64,000 bases of DNA from Neomoorella thermoacetica (GCF_001875325.1 NZ_MDDC01000005.1:86835-150834); one strand, 5' to 3'. Counted from the first letter of the stretch, positions 25,789-36,586 are shown. Translations and numbers: made by a program. The notes: generated from the sequence alone by a model not told the origin.

Positions 25789-27696
25789 GTGGATCAGTTT
25801 GCTGTCACCTTTATACCTGATAATATTACCGTCCAGGTGGAGGCCGGTACCACCATTTTGGAGGCAGCCAACCAGGCTGGCCTGCCCCTGAAAAGCACCT
25901 GCGGGGGAGCCGGCACCTGTGGTCGTTGTGCTATCAAGGTCCAGGAGGGGGAAGTTGAGATCAGGGGAAGCCAGCTTCCGGCCCATTTACGGGAAGAAGG
26001 CTACTCCCTGGCGTGCCAGACCGTGGTTATGGGGGATGCCGTAATAGCCATCCCAACGGAATCCCGCCTGGGCCTGCACCAGGTATTGCTGCAAGATAAA
26101 GGGCGCTTGCAGGACAGCCTGACTGATCTACTGGGTAATTATCCCCTTGATCCGGCTTGTAAGGTTACCTCGCTGGTCTTGCCGGAACCAACGCTGACTG
26201 AAAACACCAGTGATGCCAGCCGCCTGCTGGCCACCCTGCGCAAGGAAAAGGGCCTGGAGGGGCAACTCGACCTGGCCTTCCTGCGGGAGTTACCGGATAG
26301 CCTGCGCCAGGCCAACTGGCAGGTAGATGTTACCCTGGCCGCAGGAAGTAATCGTCTTATCCGGGTCACCCCCCGGGGGGAAACAAGGGCCTTCGGCCTG
26401 GCCATTGACCTGGGTACGACCACGGTAGTGGTCTCCTTGCTGGATCTGCACAGTGGCGAACGGGTAATGCGCAAGGGCAGTTATAACCGCCAGGCAGCTT
26501 ACGGCGATGATGTTATCTCCCGGATAATTCACGCCACCAGTAATGAGGGGGGGCTGAAAGAGTTACGCCAGGCGGCGCTGGATACTATCAACGATTTAAT
26601 AGCTGCAATCCTGACTTCCAGGGGAATTGACCCGGCAGAGGTAACGGCAGCAACCATAGCCGGCAACACCACCATGGCCCACTTGCTGCTGGGCATAAAC
26701 CCCAGGCACCTCCGCCTGCAGCCCTATATCCCGGCAGCAGCCGAATTACCGGTAATGAAGGCCGACGAGGTGGGGTTAAATATTAATCCCCTGGCTACAG
26801 TTCAAATCTTTCCGGCGGTAGCCAGCTATGTAGGCGGGGACATCGTCTCAGGCGCTCTCTTTACCCGGATTGCCAGTAGTGAAGAATTGACCCTCTTCAT
26901 TGACATCGGCACCAACGGGGAAATGGTCCTGGGTAATAGCGACTGGCTGATATCCTGCGCCTGTTCGGCCGGGCCAGCTTTTGAAGGTAGCGGCATTACC
27001 TGCGGTATGCGGGCCATGGAAGGAGCAATCGAAGGGGTGAGTATCGACCCGGATACCCTGGAAGTCGAGCTGGAAGTAATCGGCGATAGTCGCCCGTCCG
27101 GGATATGTGGTAGCGGTTTAATTGACTGCCTGGCCAAGCTCCTGCACGCGGGTATTATTGACCGTACCGGCAATTTCCAGGAAGTAACCACCCCACGGCT
27201 GCGTACCACTGACGAAGGCCCGGAATTTGTCCTGGCCTGGGCTGCCCAGAGCAGTATCCACCGGGATATTGTTCTGACCGGTGCTGACATTAAGAACCTC
27301 ATTCGATCCAAGGGAGCCGTTTTCGCCGGCATCCAGAGCCTGCTTAAAACAGTCTCCCTTGAAATAGACGCTATCGAAAGGATCATCATCGCTGGTGGGT
27401 TCGGTAATTACCTCCATATCCCCAATGCCATAGAGATCGGCCTGTTACCCGACCTTCCGCCGGAGAAATATATCTTTGCCGGCAATACCTCCCTTAAGGG
27501 AGCCGAGCTGGCCCTCCTTTCCCAGCCGGCCTGGCAGGAAAGCCTGGAACTGGCCCGCAGGATGACCTACTTGGAGCTTTCAGCCGGCAACCTTTTCATG
27601 GAAGAGTTTGTGTCAGCCCTGTTCCTGCCCCATACCAGGCTGGAACTCTTCCCATCCGTGGGGAATAGGTCCGGCAACGAAAGGAGATCCAGTTAA
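25789..27696 (+). CDS. Reductive activator of the corrinoid Fe-S protein (RACo, 'orf7')
   Basis: 635 aa from GTG 25789, chosen because AGGAGGG is 8 nt upstream; an in-frame ATG at 25783 is possible but too close. The N-terminal 2Fe-2S ferredoxin domain shows STCGGAGTCGRCA and a later ACQT cysteine (residues about 36-80). The C-terminal ASKHA-type ATPase domain has GLAIDLGTTTVVVS near 205, FIDIGTNGEM near 370, GICGSGLIDCLA near 442 and IIAGGFGNYL near 534. RACo uses ATP to drive reduction of inactive Co(II)-CFeSP. acsF begins immediately after the stop. Confidence 0.92.
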   Translation: MDQFAVTFIPDNITVQVEAGTTILEAANQAGLPLKSTCGGAGTCGRCAIKVQEGEVEIRGSQLPAHLREEGYSLACQTVVMGDAVIAIPTESRLGLHQVLLQDKGRLQDSLTDLLGNYPLDPACKVTSLVLPEPTLTENTSDASRLLATLRKEKGLEGQLDLAFLRELPDSLRQANWQVDVTLAAGSNRLIRVTPRGETRAFGLAIDLGTTTVVVSLLDLHSGERVMRKGSYNRQAAYGDDVISRIIHATSNEGGLKELRQAALDTINDLIAAILTSRGIDPAEVTAATIAGNTTMAHLLLGINPRHLRLQPYIPAAAELPVMKADEVGLNINPLATVQIFPAVASYVGGDIVSGALFTRIASSEELTLFIDIGTNGEMVLGNSDWLISCACSAGPAFEGSGITCGMRAMEGAIEGVSIDPDTLEVELEVIGDSRPSGICGSGLIDCLAKLLHAGIIDRTGNFQEVTTPRLRTTDEGPEFVLAWAAQSSIHRDIVLTGADIKNLIRSKGAVFAGIQSLLKTVSLEIDAIERIIIAGGFGNYLHIPNAIEIGLLPDLPPEKYIFAGNTSLKGAELALLSQPAWQESLELARRMTYLELSAGNLFMEEFVSALFLPHTRLELFPSVGNRSGNERRSS

Positions 27697-28446
27697 ATGG
27701 CCCGTAATATTGCCGTAGCCGGTAAGGGGGGGACCGGTAAGACCACCTTTGCCGCCCTGATGATCCGCTATTTGATTGAGGAGCATAAGGGTAGCATCCT
27801 GGCCGTCGATGCCGATCCTAACGCCAATTTAAATGAAGCCCTGGGCGTCCAGATAGACACTGTCATTGCCGATATACTAGATGCCACCAAGAATCCAAAA
27901 TCCATTCCCGAGGGTATGACTAAGGAGATATTCGTCCAGTACCAGTTGGCCCAGGCCCTGGTTGAAACGAAAGCCTTCGACCTGCTAACTATGGGCCGGC
28001 CGCAAGGACCAGGATGCTATTGCTACCCCAATGATCTGTTACGGAAACACCTGGAAACCTTGAGCAATAACTATGATTATATGGTTATCGATAGCGAGGC
28101 CGGCCTGGAACATATCAGCCGGCGGATTATCCAGGATGTGAACGACCTCTTTGTAATTAGTGACGCCTCAGCCCGGGGTATTCGTTCCGCTGGCAGGGTA
28201 AGGGAATTGGTACAGGAATTACGGTTGCCAATTAATAACCTGTACCTGATAGTAACCAAGACCACTGGCGATATTACCCCCCTTCAGGAGGAGATCGAAA
28301 GGACGGGAATACCTCTAGCGGGAGTTATCCCCTACGATGAGCAAATAGTAGAATATGATATACACAGTAAACCCCTCTTTGATCTTCCGGCAACTTCCAT
28401 CTCGGTTCAAGCAGTAAAAGCTATTCTGGCCCGGTGCCAGCTTTAA
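27697..28446 (+). CDS. acsF: AcsF, CooC-like ATPase for acetyl-CoA synthase nickel insertion
   Basis: 249 aa. Deviant Walker A GKGGTGKTT is at residues 7-15, VDADPNANLNEALG near 35, the CxC metal motif (CYC in GPGCYCYPN) near 108 and VIDSEAGLEHISRR near 130. It is a paralogue of cooC. A family member from Carboxydothermus was reported to insert nickel into the A-cluster of ACS; the same role is inferred here from position. It starts at the RACo stop codon without a gap. Confidence 0.92.
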   Translation: MARNIAVAGKGGTGKTTFAALMIRYLIEEHKGSILAVDADPNANLNEALGVQIDTVIADILDATKNPKSIPEGMTKEIFVQYQLAQALVETKAFDLLTMGRPQGPGCYCYPNDLLRKHLETLSNNYDYMVIDSEAGLEHISRRIIQDVNDLFVISDASARGIRSAGRVRELVQELRLPINNLYLIVTKTTGDITPLQEEIERTGIPLAGVIPYDEQIVEYDIHSKPLFDLPATSISVQAVKAILARCQL

Positions 28447-28465
28447 GATGAAAGGAGTGTTTTAA

Positions 28466-29437
28466 ATGGCCGTCCAGATTTTACGTGATTCTAGCCGCGC
28501 CGCTGTCCAGAAGGTCGTCCTGGGTGCCACCAAAGACCAGGGTGGTACCCGCAGCCACACCATCGTTGTCGGTGGTGATGCCGCCCTTCCTTTCCACCAT
28601 TTTGAAGGAGAGATTGTCAATAGGCCGGTAATCGGCATGGAAGTCCAGGATATCGTACCCGACTGGCCTGAAGCTCTCAAAAATCCCTTCGCCGATGTTA
28701 TTAATGAACCGGGGCGCTGGGCCCAAAAGTGCGTAGACGAGTATGGTGCTGACCTTATCTACTTGAAGCTTGACGGGGCGGACCCCGAAGGCGCCAACCA
28801 TTCTGTGGACCAGTGCGTAGCTACTGTGAAAGAAGTCCTGCAGGCCGTGGGGGTACCCCTGGTAGTGGTAGGTTGCGGCGATGTGGAAAAGGACCATGAG
28901 GTCCTGGAAGCAGTAGCCGAGGCTGCTGCCGGCGAGAATCTCCTCCTGGGTAACGCTGAACAGGAAAACTATAAATCCCTAACGGCAGCCTGCATGGTCC
29001 ACAAGCATAATATTATCGCCCGTTCGCCCCTGGATATTAACATTTGTAAACAGCTCAACATCCTGATCAATGAAATGAACCTGCCCCTGGATCATATCGT
29101 CATCGACCCGTCCATCGGCGGCCTGGGTTATGGTATTGAATACGCCTTCTCGATTATGGAACGCATGCGCCTGGGGGCACTGCAGGGAGATAAGATGCTC
29201 TCCATGCCGGTCATCTGCACCATAGGCTCCGAGGCCTGGCGTTCCAAGGAAGCCACGGCACCGGTAAGCGAATATCCGGGCTGGGGTAAGGAAACCGACC
29301 GCGGCATCCTCTGGGAGGCCGTTACCGCCGCCGCCCTGCTCCAGGCCGGCGCCCACATCCTCCTCATGCGCCATCCGGAAGCTGTAGCCAGGGTGAAGGA
29401 GAATATCAACCAGCTAATGGTCAGCAACGCCTATTAA
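28466..29437 (+). CDS. acsD: Corrinoid iron-sulfur protein, small (delta/beta) subunit
   Basis: 323 aa TIM-barrel protein. Family segments include [15 protein letters not shown] near residue 37, [11 protein letters not shown] near 99 and [30 protein letters not shown] near 212. It pairs with AcsC to hold the cobamide. AAAGGAG precedes the ATG. A 268-bp gap with a long hairpin separates it from acsE. Confidence 0.97.
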   Translation: MAVQILRDSSRAAVQKVVLGATKDQGGTRSHTIVVGGDAALPFHHFEGEIVNRPVIGMEVQDIVPDWPEALKNPFADVINEPGRWAQKCVDEYGADLIYLKLDGADPEGANHSVDQCVATVKEVLQAVGVPLVVVGCGDVEKDHEVLEAVAEAAAGENLLLGNAEQENYKSLTAACMVHKHNIIARSPLDINICKQLNILINEMNLPLDHIVIDPSIGGLGYGIEYAFSIMERMRLGALQGDKMLSMPVICTIGSEAWRSKEATAPVSEYPGWGKETDRGILWEAVTAAALLQAGAHILLMRHPEAVARVKENINQLMVSNAY

Positions 29438-29450
29438 ACCTGGCGACGGA

Positions 29451-29545
29451 ACTTTTATAAAAAGTTCGTGCTGGTATTTGTTGCTAGCGACTTTGCCGGG
29501 GGCACGAAGCGCCCCCGGCAAAGTCGGGAACCTTTTATGAAGGTA
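29451..29545 (+). repeat. Long hairpin flanked by short near-repeats between acsD and acsE
   Basis: GACTTTGCCGGGGGC (29489-29503) pairs perfectly with GCCCCCGGCAAAGTC (29511-29525) around ACGAAGC. On either side lie similar segments, GGAACTTTTATAAAAAGTTC (29450-29469) and GGAACCTTTTATGAAGGT (29527-29544). There is no T-run. It may be an mRNA stabiliser or the remnant of a small inverted-repeat element. Confidence 0.5.
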
Positions 29546-29576
29546 TGTGCCCTCTCGATTAACAAGAAAAATGTAA

Positions 29577-30494
<918 letters not shown>

Positions 30495-30604
30495 GAATTT
30501 TAATATTAACGTCGAAATATAATTAAAGCAAATTCTAAAAGATGGACTCCAAAATCTCCAGCGCCAGCAGCAATACGTAAATGCCCCCAGGGGTAACTGT
30601 GACG

Positions 30605-30648
30605 GCAGGTACCAGTGGATTGCTGAACGCTGGTACCTGCATTTTTAG
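30605..30648 (+). terminator. Strong intrinsic terminator between acsE and hdrC
   Basis: GCAGGTACCAG (30605-30615) pairs perfectly with CTGGTACCTGC (30630-30640), followed by ATTTTT. It ends 20 nt before the hdrC start, leaving no room for another promoter after it. A -10-like TATAAT (30518-30523) lies upstream. The hdr-met genes are therefore reached by read-through or by regulated attenuation. Confidence 0.8.
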
Positions 30649-30668
30649 AGCCGAAAGGAGGAAGGGGA

Positions 30669-31229
30669 TTGGCTGAACAACAGGTTGTACCTTCCCAGCA
30701 ACTCGCAGCTCCGGTGGCCAGACTATCGGGACAACCTGTCAATCGCTGTTACCAGTGCCACAAATGCACGGCCGGTTGTCCCGTTGCTGCGATCATGGAC
30801 CTGAAGCCCCACCAGGTGGTCCGTTATGTCCAACTAGGTTTGGAAGAAGAACTCTCAAAAAGCAAAACTATCTGGCAATGCGCCGCCTGCCGGACCTGCA
30901 TTTCCCGCTGTCCTAACGGCATTGATATTGCCGCTATCAACGATGCCCTGAAGCAACGGTCCCTGGCCAGGGGAATCCCGCCGGCCCTGCCGGAGGTTGC
31001 TGCCTTCCACCAGGCCTTCCTGGCTTCGGTAAAAAGTAAGGGCCGGGTTCATGAACTGGGAATGATGATTGCCTTTAAACTAAAAACCGGCACCTACTTC
31101 CAGGATGTCCCCCTGGGGCTGAAGATGTTCCAGCGCCGCAAACTGCGGCTTTTACCCGAAGGCATAAAAAACCGCCAGCGCTTCCGGACTTTACTCCAGG
31201 GTGAGGGTGAAAAGGGGTGGCAGGAATGA
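30669..31229 (+). CDS. hdrC: Heterodisulfide reductase subunit C-like Fe-S protein
   Basis: 186 aa from TTG 30669, with GGAGG 7 nt upstream. Two 4Fe-4S motifs are visible: C27, C30, C33, C37 (CYQCHKCTAGCP) and C71, C74, C77, C81 (CAACRTCISRCP). HdrC passes electrons between HdrA and HdrB. Here the HdrABC-MvhD module is linked to MetFV, as described for the Moorella methylene-THF reductase complex. It overlaps hdrB by 4 nt. Confidence 0.93.
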   Translation: MAEQQVVPSQQLAAPVARLSGQPVNRCYQCHKCTAGCPVAAIMDLKPHQVVRYVQLGLEEELSKSKTIWQCAACRTCISRCPNGIDIAAINDALKQRSLARGIPPALPEVAAFHQAFLASVKSKGRVHELGMMIAFKLKTGTYFQDVPLGLKMFQRRKLRLLPEGIKNRQRFRTLLQGEGEKGWQE

Positions 31230-32098
31230 GGTTAAGCTATTACCCCGGTTGTTCCCTGCATTCTACGGCAGCCGAATACTCCGCTTCTGCAGAGGCCCTT
31301 TTTCAGGCCCTGGGGGTTGAATTACGGGAACTGGATGACTGGTGTTGCTGCGGGGCCACTTCCGGGCACTCCCTCAGCAGTTTCTTGAGCCATGCCCTGC
31401 CCCTGCACAACCTGGTACTGGCTGAGGCTGTAGGCGATGATCTGCTGGTTCCCTGTGCCGCCTGTTACAATTCCCTGAAAAGCGCCCAGGCTTTTATGGC
31501 CGGCGGCAGCCAGGAGGCTGGTGAACTCAAACGGCAGGTCGCTCAATCCCTGGGCCGGGAATACCGGGGTCAGGTGCGGGTACGCCACGTGATTGATGTT
31601 CTAGCCGATCCCCGGGTCGAAAACCTGATCAAAGACCGCCTGAAAAAGAGCCTGGCCGGTATGCCCCTGGCTTCCTATTACGGTTGTCTCCTGACCAGGC
31701 CGCCTAAAGTAACCAGTTTTGAAACTAATCCAGAACAGCCCCAGCTAATGGACCGCCTTTTGCGACTGGCCGGGGCTATGCCGGTGACCTGGAGCCATAA
31801 AAACGAGTGCTGCGGAGCCAGCCTGGCCATTCCCCAACCGCAAATCGTCGAAGGACTGGTCGGTAAAATCATAGCCGCTGCCCGCCGGGCCGGGGCTGCA
31901 GCCATTGTTACTGCCTGTCCCCTCTGCCAGACCAACCTGGACAGCCGCCAGCCGGCCGGAGGAGATTACCTGCCCGTTTTCTTTATTACAGAAATCATAG
32001 GCCTGGCCCTGGGTCTAAATGCTACACCCTGGTTAAGAAAACACCTGATCGATCCCCTGCCCCTTTTGCACCAGCAGGGATTACTGGCAGCTTCTTAA
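31226..32098 (+). CDS. hdrB: Heterodisulfide reductase subunit B-like protein
   Basis: 290 aa from ATG 31226, which overlaps the hdrC stop; an in-frame GTG lies 9 nt upstream. It begins MRLSYYPGCSLHSTA and has the two CCG domains of HdrB: DDWCCCGATSG near residue 35 and HKNECCGASLA near 193, the latter followed by CPLCQTNLD. In methanogens HdrB carries the noncubane Fe-S clusters that reduce heterodisulfide; the substrate in acetogens is unknown. Confidence 0.92.
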   Translation: MRLSYYPGCSLHSTAAEYSASAEALFQALGVELRELDDWCCCGATSGHSLSSFLSHALPLHNLVLAEAVGDDLLVPCAACYNSLKSAQAFMAGGSQEAGELKRQVAQSLGREYRGQVRVRHVIDVLADPRVENLIKDRLKKSLAGMPLASYYGCLLTRPPKVTSFETNPEQPQLMDRLLRLAGAMPVTWSHKNECCGASLAIPQPQIVEGLVGKIIAAARRAGAAAIVTACPLCQTNLDSRQPAGGDYLPVFFITEIIGLALGLNATPWLRKHLIDPLPLLHQQGLLAAS

Positions 32099-32119
32099 GC
32101 GGAAAGGTTGTGAGAAAAT

Positions 32120-35100
32120 ATGAGTGCAAAGAAGGAAACTACTCCGGCCGTCGGTGCTGTCCTGGTTCTTGGTGGTGGTATCGCCGGCATGCAGTCGGCC
32201 CTTGACCTGGCCAACGCCGGCTACCTGGTGCACATGGTCACGGAGAGTTCTTCCATCGGCGGCCACATGGCCCAGCTGGATAAAACCTTTCCCACCAATG
32301 AATGTGCCATGTGCCTGCTGGGGCCACGGATGACAGATACCTCAAACCACCCCAACATCCGCCTGCACACCTGCGCCACCCTGGAGAAGGTGGAGGGGAA
32401 AAAGGGCAATTTTACTGTCCAGATTCGCGAAAAACCTCGTTACGTCAATATACAGGAATGTACGGCCTGCGGCGACTGCGAACAGGCCTGCCCGGTATCT
32501 ATTCCCAACGAGTATAACCAGGAAATGGGCACCCGCAAGGCCATTCACAAGATGTTCCCCCAGGCCGTTCCCAATAAGTACCTTATTTCCAAACGGGGGA
32601 CGCCGCCCTGCCGTAGTACCTGTCCCGCCGGCACCAATGCCCAGGGGTATGTGGCCTTAATCTCCCAGGGCAAATTTGCCGAGGCCCTGGAGGTCGTCCA
32701 CCGGCGTATGCCCTTTGCCGGCATCTGCGGACGCATCTGCCATCACCCGTGTGAAACCGGGTGTAACCGGGGTCAGTATGACGACCCCATCGCCATCGCC
32801 ACCCTGAAGCGAGCGGCCTATGACTATGGCTGGGAAGCCGAGGCCTCCCGGGAGAAGGAGCAAAAGCTGGAACTGCCGTCCAGGAAAGAAAGGGTGGCCG
32901 TTATCGGTGCCGGGCCAGCGGGCCTGACTGCCGCCCAGGACCTGGCCCTGGCAGGTTACCAGGTAACTATCTACGACGCCATGAGCCAGCCCGGTGGCAT
33001 GCTGCGGGGCGGCATCCCCCGCTATCGCCTGCCTATGGAGGTTGTCGACCGGGAAACGGAACGTATCCTCAACCTGGGCATCAAGTTTGTCCCCAATACA
33101 ATTGTTGGTAAAGATATCACCCTGAAAGACCTGCAAAAGGAATATAACGCCGTTATTATCGCCGTTGGCCTGCAGAAGAGCCGGATGCTCAAACTGGACG
33201 GCTCCGAACTAGAGGGTATTCTCCCGGGAGTTAATTTCCTGCGGGAAGCTGCCCTGGGCGGCCGTCCCGAGGTAGGGGAGAAGGTCGTCGTCATTGGCGG
33301 CGGCAATGTGGCCATTGACGTGGCCCGTACCGCCCGGCGCCTGGGTGCCAGGGAAGTCCACCTGGCCTGCCTGGAGTCCCAGGAGGAAATGCCGGCCCAT
33401 CCCTGGGAAGTTGAAGAAGCCCTGGAAGAGGGCATTATCCTTCATCCTTCCTGGGGTCCCAAACGTTTCCTGGGGGCAAAAGGACGGGTGACGGGCATCG
33501 AATTGATGCAGTGCACCCGGGTCTTTGACGAAGAACGTCGCTTTAACCCCCAGTATAATCCGGAGGTCACTCAAACTTTAACGGCTGATACAATTATCCT
33601 GGCTATCGGCCAGGCAGCCGACCTCTCCCTGCTGGGGGAGAAGAGCCCTGTTGCTACCAACCGCGGCCTCATCAAAGCCGATCCCCTGACCATGGCCACC
33701 AGTGTCCCCGGAGTATTTGCCTGCGGTGATATTGTTCGCGGCCCGGCCTCGGTGGTCGAGGCGGTAGCCGACGGCCATGAGGCAGCGGAATCGGTAAAAC
33801 GCTACCTTCAGGGGGAAGACCTGGCTGCTGGCCGTTCCCTGGAAAAGCCTCCCCATCTGGACCCGCCCCCCAATGTCGTGCCCTTCCCGGGCCGGCGCCA
33901 GGCCCAGGCCATGGCCCCGGTAGAAGAGCGCATCCGGGATTTCCGGGAGGTCTACCAGGGCTTTACTCCCGAGGAGGCCATAGCCGAAGCCAAACGCTGC
34001 CTGAACTGTGGTATTTGTTGCGAGTGTCTCCAGTGTGAAGCCGTCTGTAAAAAGAAGGCTGTTGAGCACTGGCAAGAGGAAAAGGTTACGGAATTAAAAG
34101 TAGGTTCTATTGTCCTGGCGCCCGGTTTCGAACTCTTTGATGCCACCCTGACAGGTGAGTATGGCTACGGCTACTACGCCAATGTCGTGACCAGCCTGGA
34201 GTTCGAGCGTCTCCTCAGCGCCACCGGTCCTACCGAGAGTCATGTATTGCGCCCTTCCGACAAGCGACCGCCGAAAAAGGTGGCCTTTATCCAGTGCGTC
34301 GGTTCCCGGGACTGCGAGCGAGAGGGGAGCCCCTATTGTTCAGCCATCTGCTGCATGTACTCCACCAAGGAGGCCCTTATCGCCCGGGAACACGACGCCA
34401 ATATCGAGCCGACCATCTTTTACCTGGACATCCGTGCCTACGGGAAAAACTTTGACCGTTATGTTGAATCTGCCAGGGCCGGGGGCGTCCGTTACGTACG
34501 GGCCATGATCTCCAGGGTCGAAGAGGACCCCCAGACCAAAAACCTGATCATCCAGTACTATACAGACGGCGGGATGCAACGGGAGGAGTTCGACCTGGTG
34601 GTCCTGGCCGTGGGGGTGAAACCACCGGTCGACGCGGAAAAAATTGCCGCTGCTACGGGTATTGAGTTAAACCCCTATGGTTTTGCTAAAACCCAACCCT
34701 TCGAACCTGTGGCTACCACCCGCGACGGCATTTATGTAGCCGGTGTCTTCCAGGGACCGCGGGATATCCCGGAGACGGTGGTCAATGCTAGTGCTGCCGC
34801 TGCCTGTGCCGGTGCTGCCATGGCTCCCGGGCGCAATACCATGGTTACTCCCAAGGAGTACCCGCCGGAAAGGGATGTCAGCCGTGAGGAGCCCCGGGTG
34901 GGGGTATTTATCTGCCACTGTGGGATTAATATTGCTGGCGTGGTCGATGTCAAGGCTGTAGTCGAGGCTGCTGCCAAACTCCCCGGGGTAGTCCATGCCG
35001 AAGACAACCTATATACCTGCTCCCAGGACACCCTGAAGAAGATCAAGGACGCCATCCAGGAATACAGGTTAAACCGGGTAGTGGTTGCCTCCTGTACTAT

Positions 35101-36583
35101 CCGCACCCACCAGCCCCTCTTCCGGGAAGCCCTCAGGGAAGCCGGGCTGAACCAATTCTACTTCGAAATGGCCAATATCCGCGACCAGTGTTCCTGGGTA
35201 CACCGTAATGAACCGGCCAATGCTACCTTAAAGGCCATTGACCTGGTCCGTATGGCCGTGGCTAAGGTCAAACGCCACGAGGCCCTGCACCTGCAGCCAG
35301 TACCGGTAGTCCAGAAGGCCCTGATTATCGGTGGCGGGGTGGCTGGCCTGACGGCAGCCCTGAATGTCGCCGAGCAGGGTTTTGAGGCCTATATAGTTGA
35401 ACGGGAAGCCGAACTCGGCGGCCAGGTACGTAATTTGCGTACCACCCTGGAGGGTGAAGACCTGCAGGCCTTGCTGCGGGATCTGATTACCAGGGTTCAG
35501 GCCAACCCCCACATCCAGGTCTTTACCCGGGCCCGCATCGAGGATTTCGGCGGTCACCAGGGCCACTTTACGACGACCATTTCCCTCGGTGAACCCGGCC
35601 AGGAACACGTCCGCCGCACCCAGACCCTGGAGCACGGCGTAGTTATCGTGGCCACCGGGAGCCAGGAGATCAAAACCGATGCCTATCTCCTGGGCCAGGA
35701 CGAGCGGGTAATAACCAACACCCGGCTGGAGCAGGCCCTGGCCGATGGCCAGTGGGATCAGGAAAAGAACAAGCAGGTAGTCTTTATCCAGTGCGTTGGT
35801 TCCCGGGATCAGGAGCATCCCTACTGCAGCCGGACCTGTTGTGCCCAGACCATCAAGAACGCCCTGGCCATAAAGAAACGTAACCCCGAAGCCCAGGTCT
35901 ACGTCCTGTACCGGGATATTCGCACCTATGCCTTTATGGAGGATTACTACCGCCAGGCCAGGGAGGCAGGAGTCCTATTTATAGCCTATGATCCCGGAGA
36001 CCCGCCCCGGGTACGGCAGCGGGAGATCGGGCTCCTGGAGGTCCTGGTCATGGACCCAGACTCCGGGAAAGAGCTTGTCCTGTGGCCCGACCAGCTGGTC
36101 CTGGCCACTGGAGCAGTGGCCCCGGACGGGGTGGAGGAACTGGCTACCCTGTTGAAGCTCCCGCTGAATGAGGATAAGTTCTACGTGGAAACCCATGCTA
36201 AACTGGCGCCAATAGACTTCCCGACGGCCGGGATTTTCCTCTGCGGTGCCGGCCACGCCCCCAAACTGGCTGCCGAGGCCATAGCTCAGGCTAAAGGGGC
36301 GGTGGCCCGGGCCTGTACAGTCCTGGCCAGGGAAAACCTCATGGTCGGCGGTGTGGTAGCCGTTGTCGATGAGAATAAATGCGCTGCCTGCCTGACATGT
36401 GTCCGGGTCTGCCCCTTCAATGTACCCCGGATCAATGAGCGCAACGTGGCCGAGATTAATGCCGTCCAGTGCATGGGCTGCGGCACCTGCGCCGGTGAGT
36501 GCCCGGCCAAAGCCATCCAGTTGCAATTTTATAAAGATGACCAGCTGCTGGCTAAGGTAGCCGGCCTCTTCGGGGAGGTGTAG
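32120..36583 (+). CDS. hdrA: Giant HdrA fusion: HdrA module, GltD-like NAD(P)H module, second HdrA module
   Basis: 1487 aa, about twice a typical HdrA. Domains in order: HdrA FAD fold GGGIAGMQSAL near residue 18; Fe-S site CTACGDCEQACP near 114; a GltD-like insertion with cysteines PCRSTCPAG and CGRICHHPCETGC near 165-215; FAD motif VIGAGPAGLTAAQDLALAG near 260; NAD(P) motif VIGGGNVAIDVARTARRLGA near 390; Fe-S CLNCGICCECLQC near 628; the rest of the first HdrA. A second HdrA follows, with VFICHCGINIAG near 928, FAD motif IIGGGVAGLTAALNVAEQG near 1069, and ferredoxin motifs CAACLTCVRVCP near 1421 and CMGCGTCAGECP near 1452. This architecture fits NAD(P)H oxidation and possible flavin bifurcation with MetFV. 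Confidence 0.95.
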   Translation: MSAKKETTPAVGAVLVLGGGIAGMQSALDLANAGYLVHMVTESSSIGGHMAQLDKTFPTNECAMCLLGPRMTDTSNHPNIRLHTCATLEKVEGKKGNFTVQIREKPRYVNIQECTACGDCEQACPVSIPNEYNQEMGTRKAIHKMFPQAVPNKYLISKRGTPPCRSTCPAGTNAQGYVALISQGKFAEALEVVHRRMPFAGICGRICHHPCETGCNRGQYDDPIAIATLKRAAYDYGWEAEASREKEQKLELPSRKERVAVIGAGPAGLTAAQDLALAGYQVTIYDAMSQPGGMLRGGIPRYRLPMEVVDRETERILNLGIKFVPNTIVGKDITLKDLQKEYNAVIIAVGLQKSRMLKLDGSELEGILPGVNFLREAALGGRPEVGEKVVVIGGGNVAIDVARTARRLGAREVHLACLESQEEMPAHPWEVEEALEEGIILHPSWGPKRFLGAKGRVTGIELMQCTRVFDEERRFNPQYNPEVTQTLTADTIILAIGQAADLSLLGEKSPVATNRGLIKADPLTMATSVPGVFACGDIVRGPASVVEAVADGHEAAESVKRYLQGEDLAAGRSLEKPPHLDPPPNVVPFPGRRQAQAMAPVEERIRDFREVYQGFTPEEAIAEAKRCLNCGICCECLQCEAVCKKKAVEHWQEEKVTELKVGSIVLAPGFELFDATLTGEYGYGYYANVVTSLEFERLLSATGPTESHVLRPSDKRPPKKVAFIQCVGSRDCEREGSPYCSAICCMYSTKEALIAREHDANIEPTIFYLDIRAYGKNFDRYVESARAGGVRYVRAMISRVEEDPQTKNLIIQYYTDGGMQREEFDLVVLAVGVKPPVDAEKIAAATGIELNPYGFAKTQPFEPVATTRDGIYVAGVFQGPRDIPETVVNASAAAACAGAAMAPGRNTMVTPKEYPPERDVSREEPRVGVFICHCGINIAGVVDVKAVVEAAAKLPGVVHAEDNLYTCSQDTLKKIKDAIQEYRLNRVVVASCTIRTHQPLFREALREAGLNQFYFEMANIRDQCSWVHRNEPANATLKAIDLVRMAVAKVKRHEALHLQPVPVVQKALIIGGGVAGLTAALNVAEQGFEAYIVEREAELGGQVRNLRTTLEGEDLQALLRDLITRVQANPHIQVFTRARIEDFGGHQGHFTTTISLGEPGQEHVRRTQTLEHGVVIVATGSQEIKTDAYLLGQDERVITNTRLEQALADGQWDQEKNKQVVFIQCVGSRDQEHPYCSRTCCAQTIKNALAIKKRNPEAQVYVLYRDIRTYAFMEDYYRQAREAGVLFIAYDPGDPPRVRQREIGLLEVLVMDPDSGKELVLWPDQLVLATGAVAPDGVEELATLLKLPLNEDKFYVETHAKLAPIDFPTAGIFLCGAGHAPKLAAEAIAQAKGAVARACTVLARENLMVGGVVAVVDENKCAACLTCVRVCPFNVPRINERNVAEINAVQCMGCGTCAGECPAKAIQLQFYKDDQLLAKVAGLFGEV

Positions 36584-36586
36584 GAG

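Noticed and set aside
29489..29525. Intrinsic terminator between acsD and acsE
   Set aside because: The stem is very strong but is followed by CGGGAACC, not a T-run, on the sense strand.
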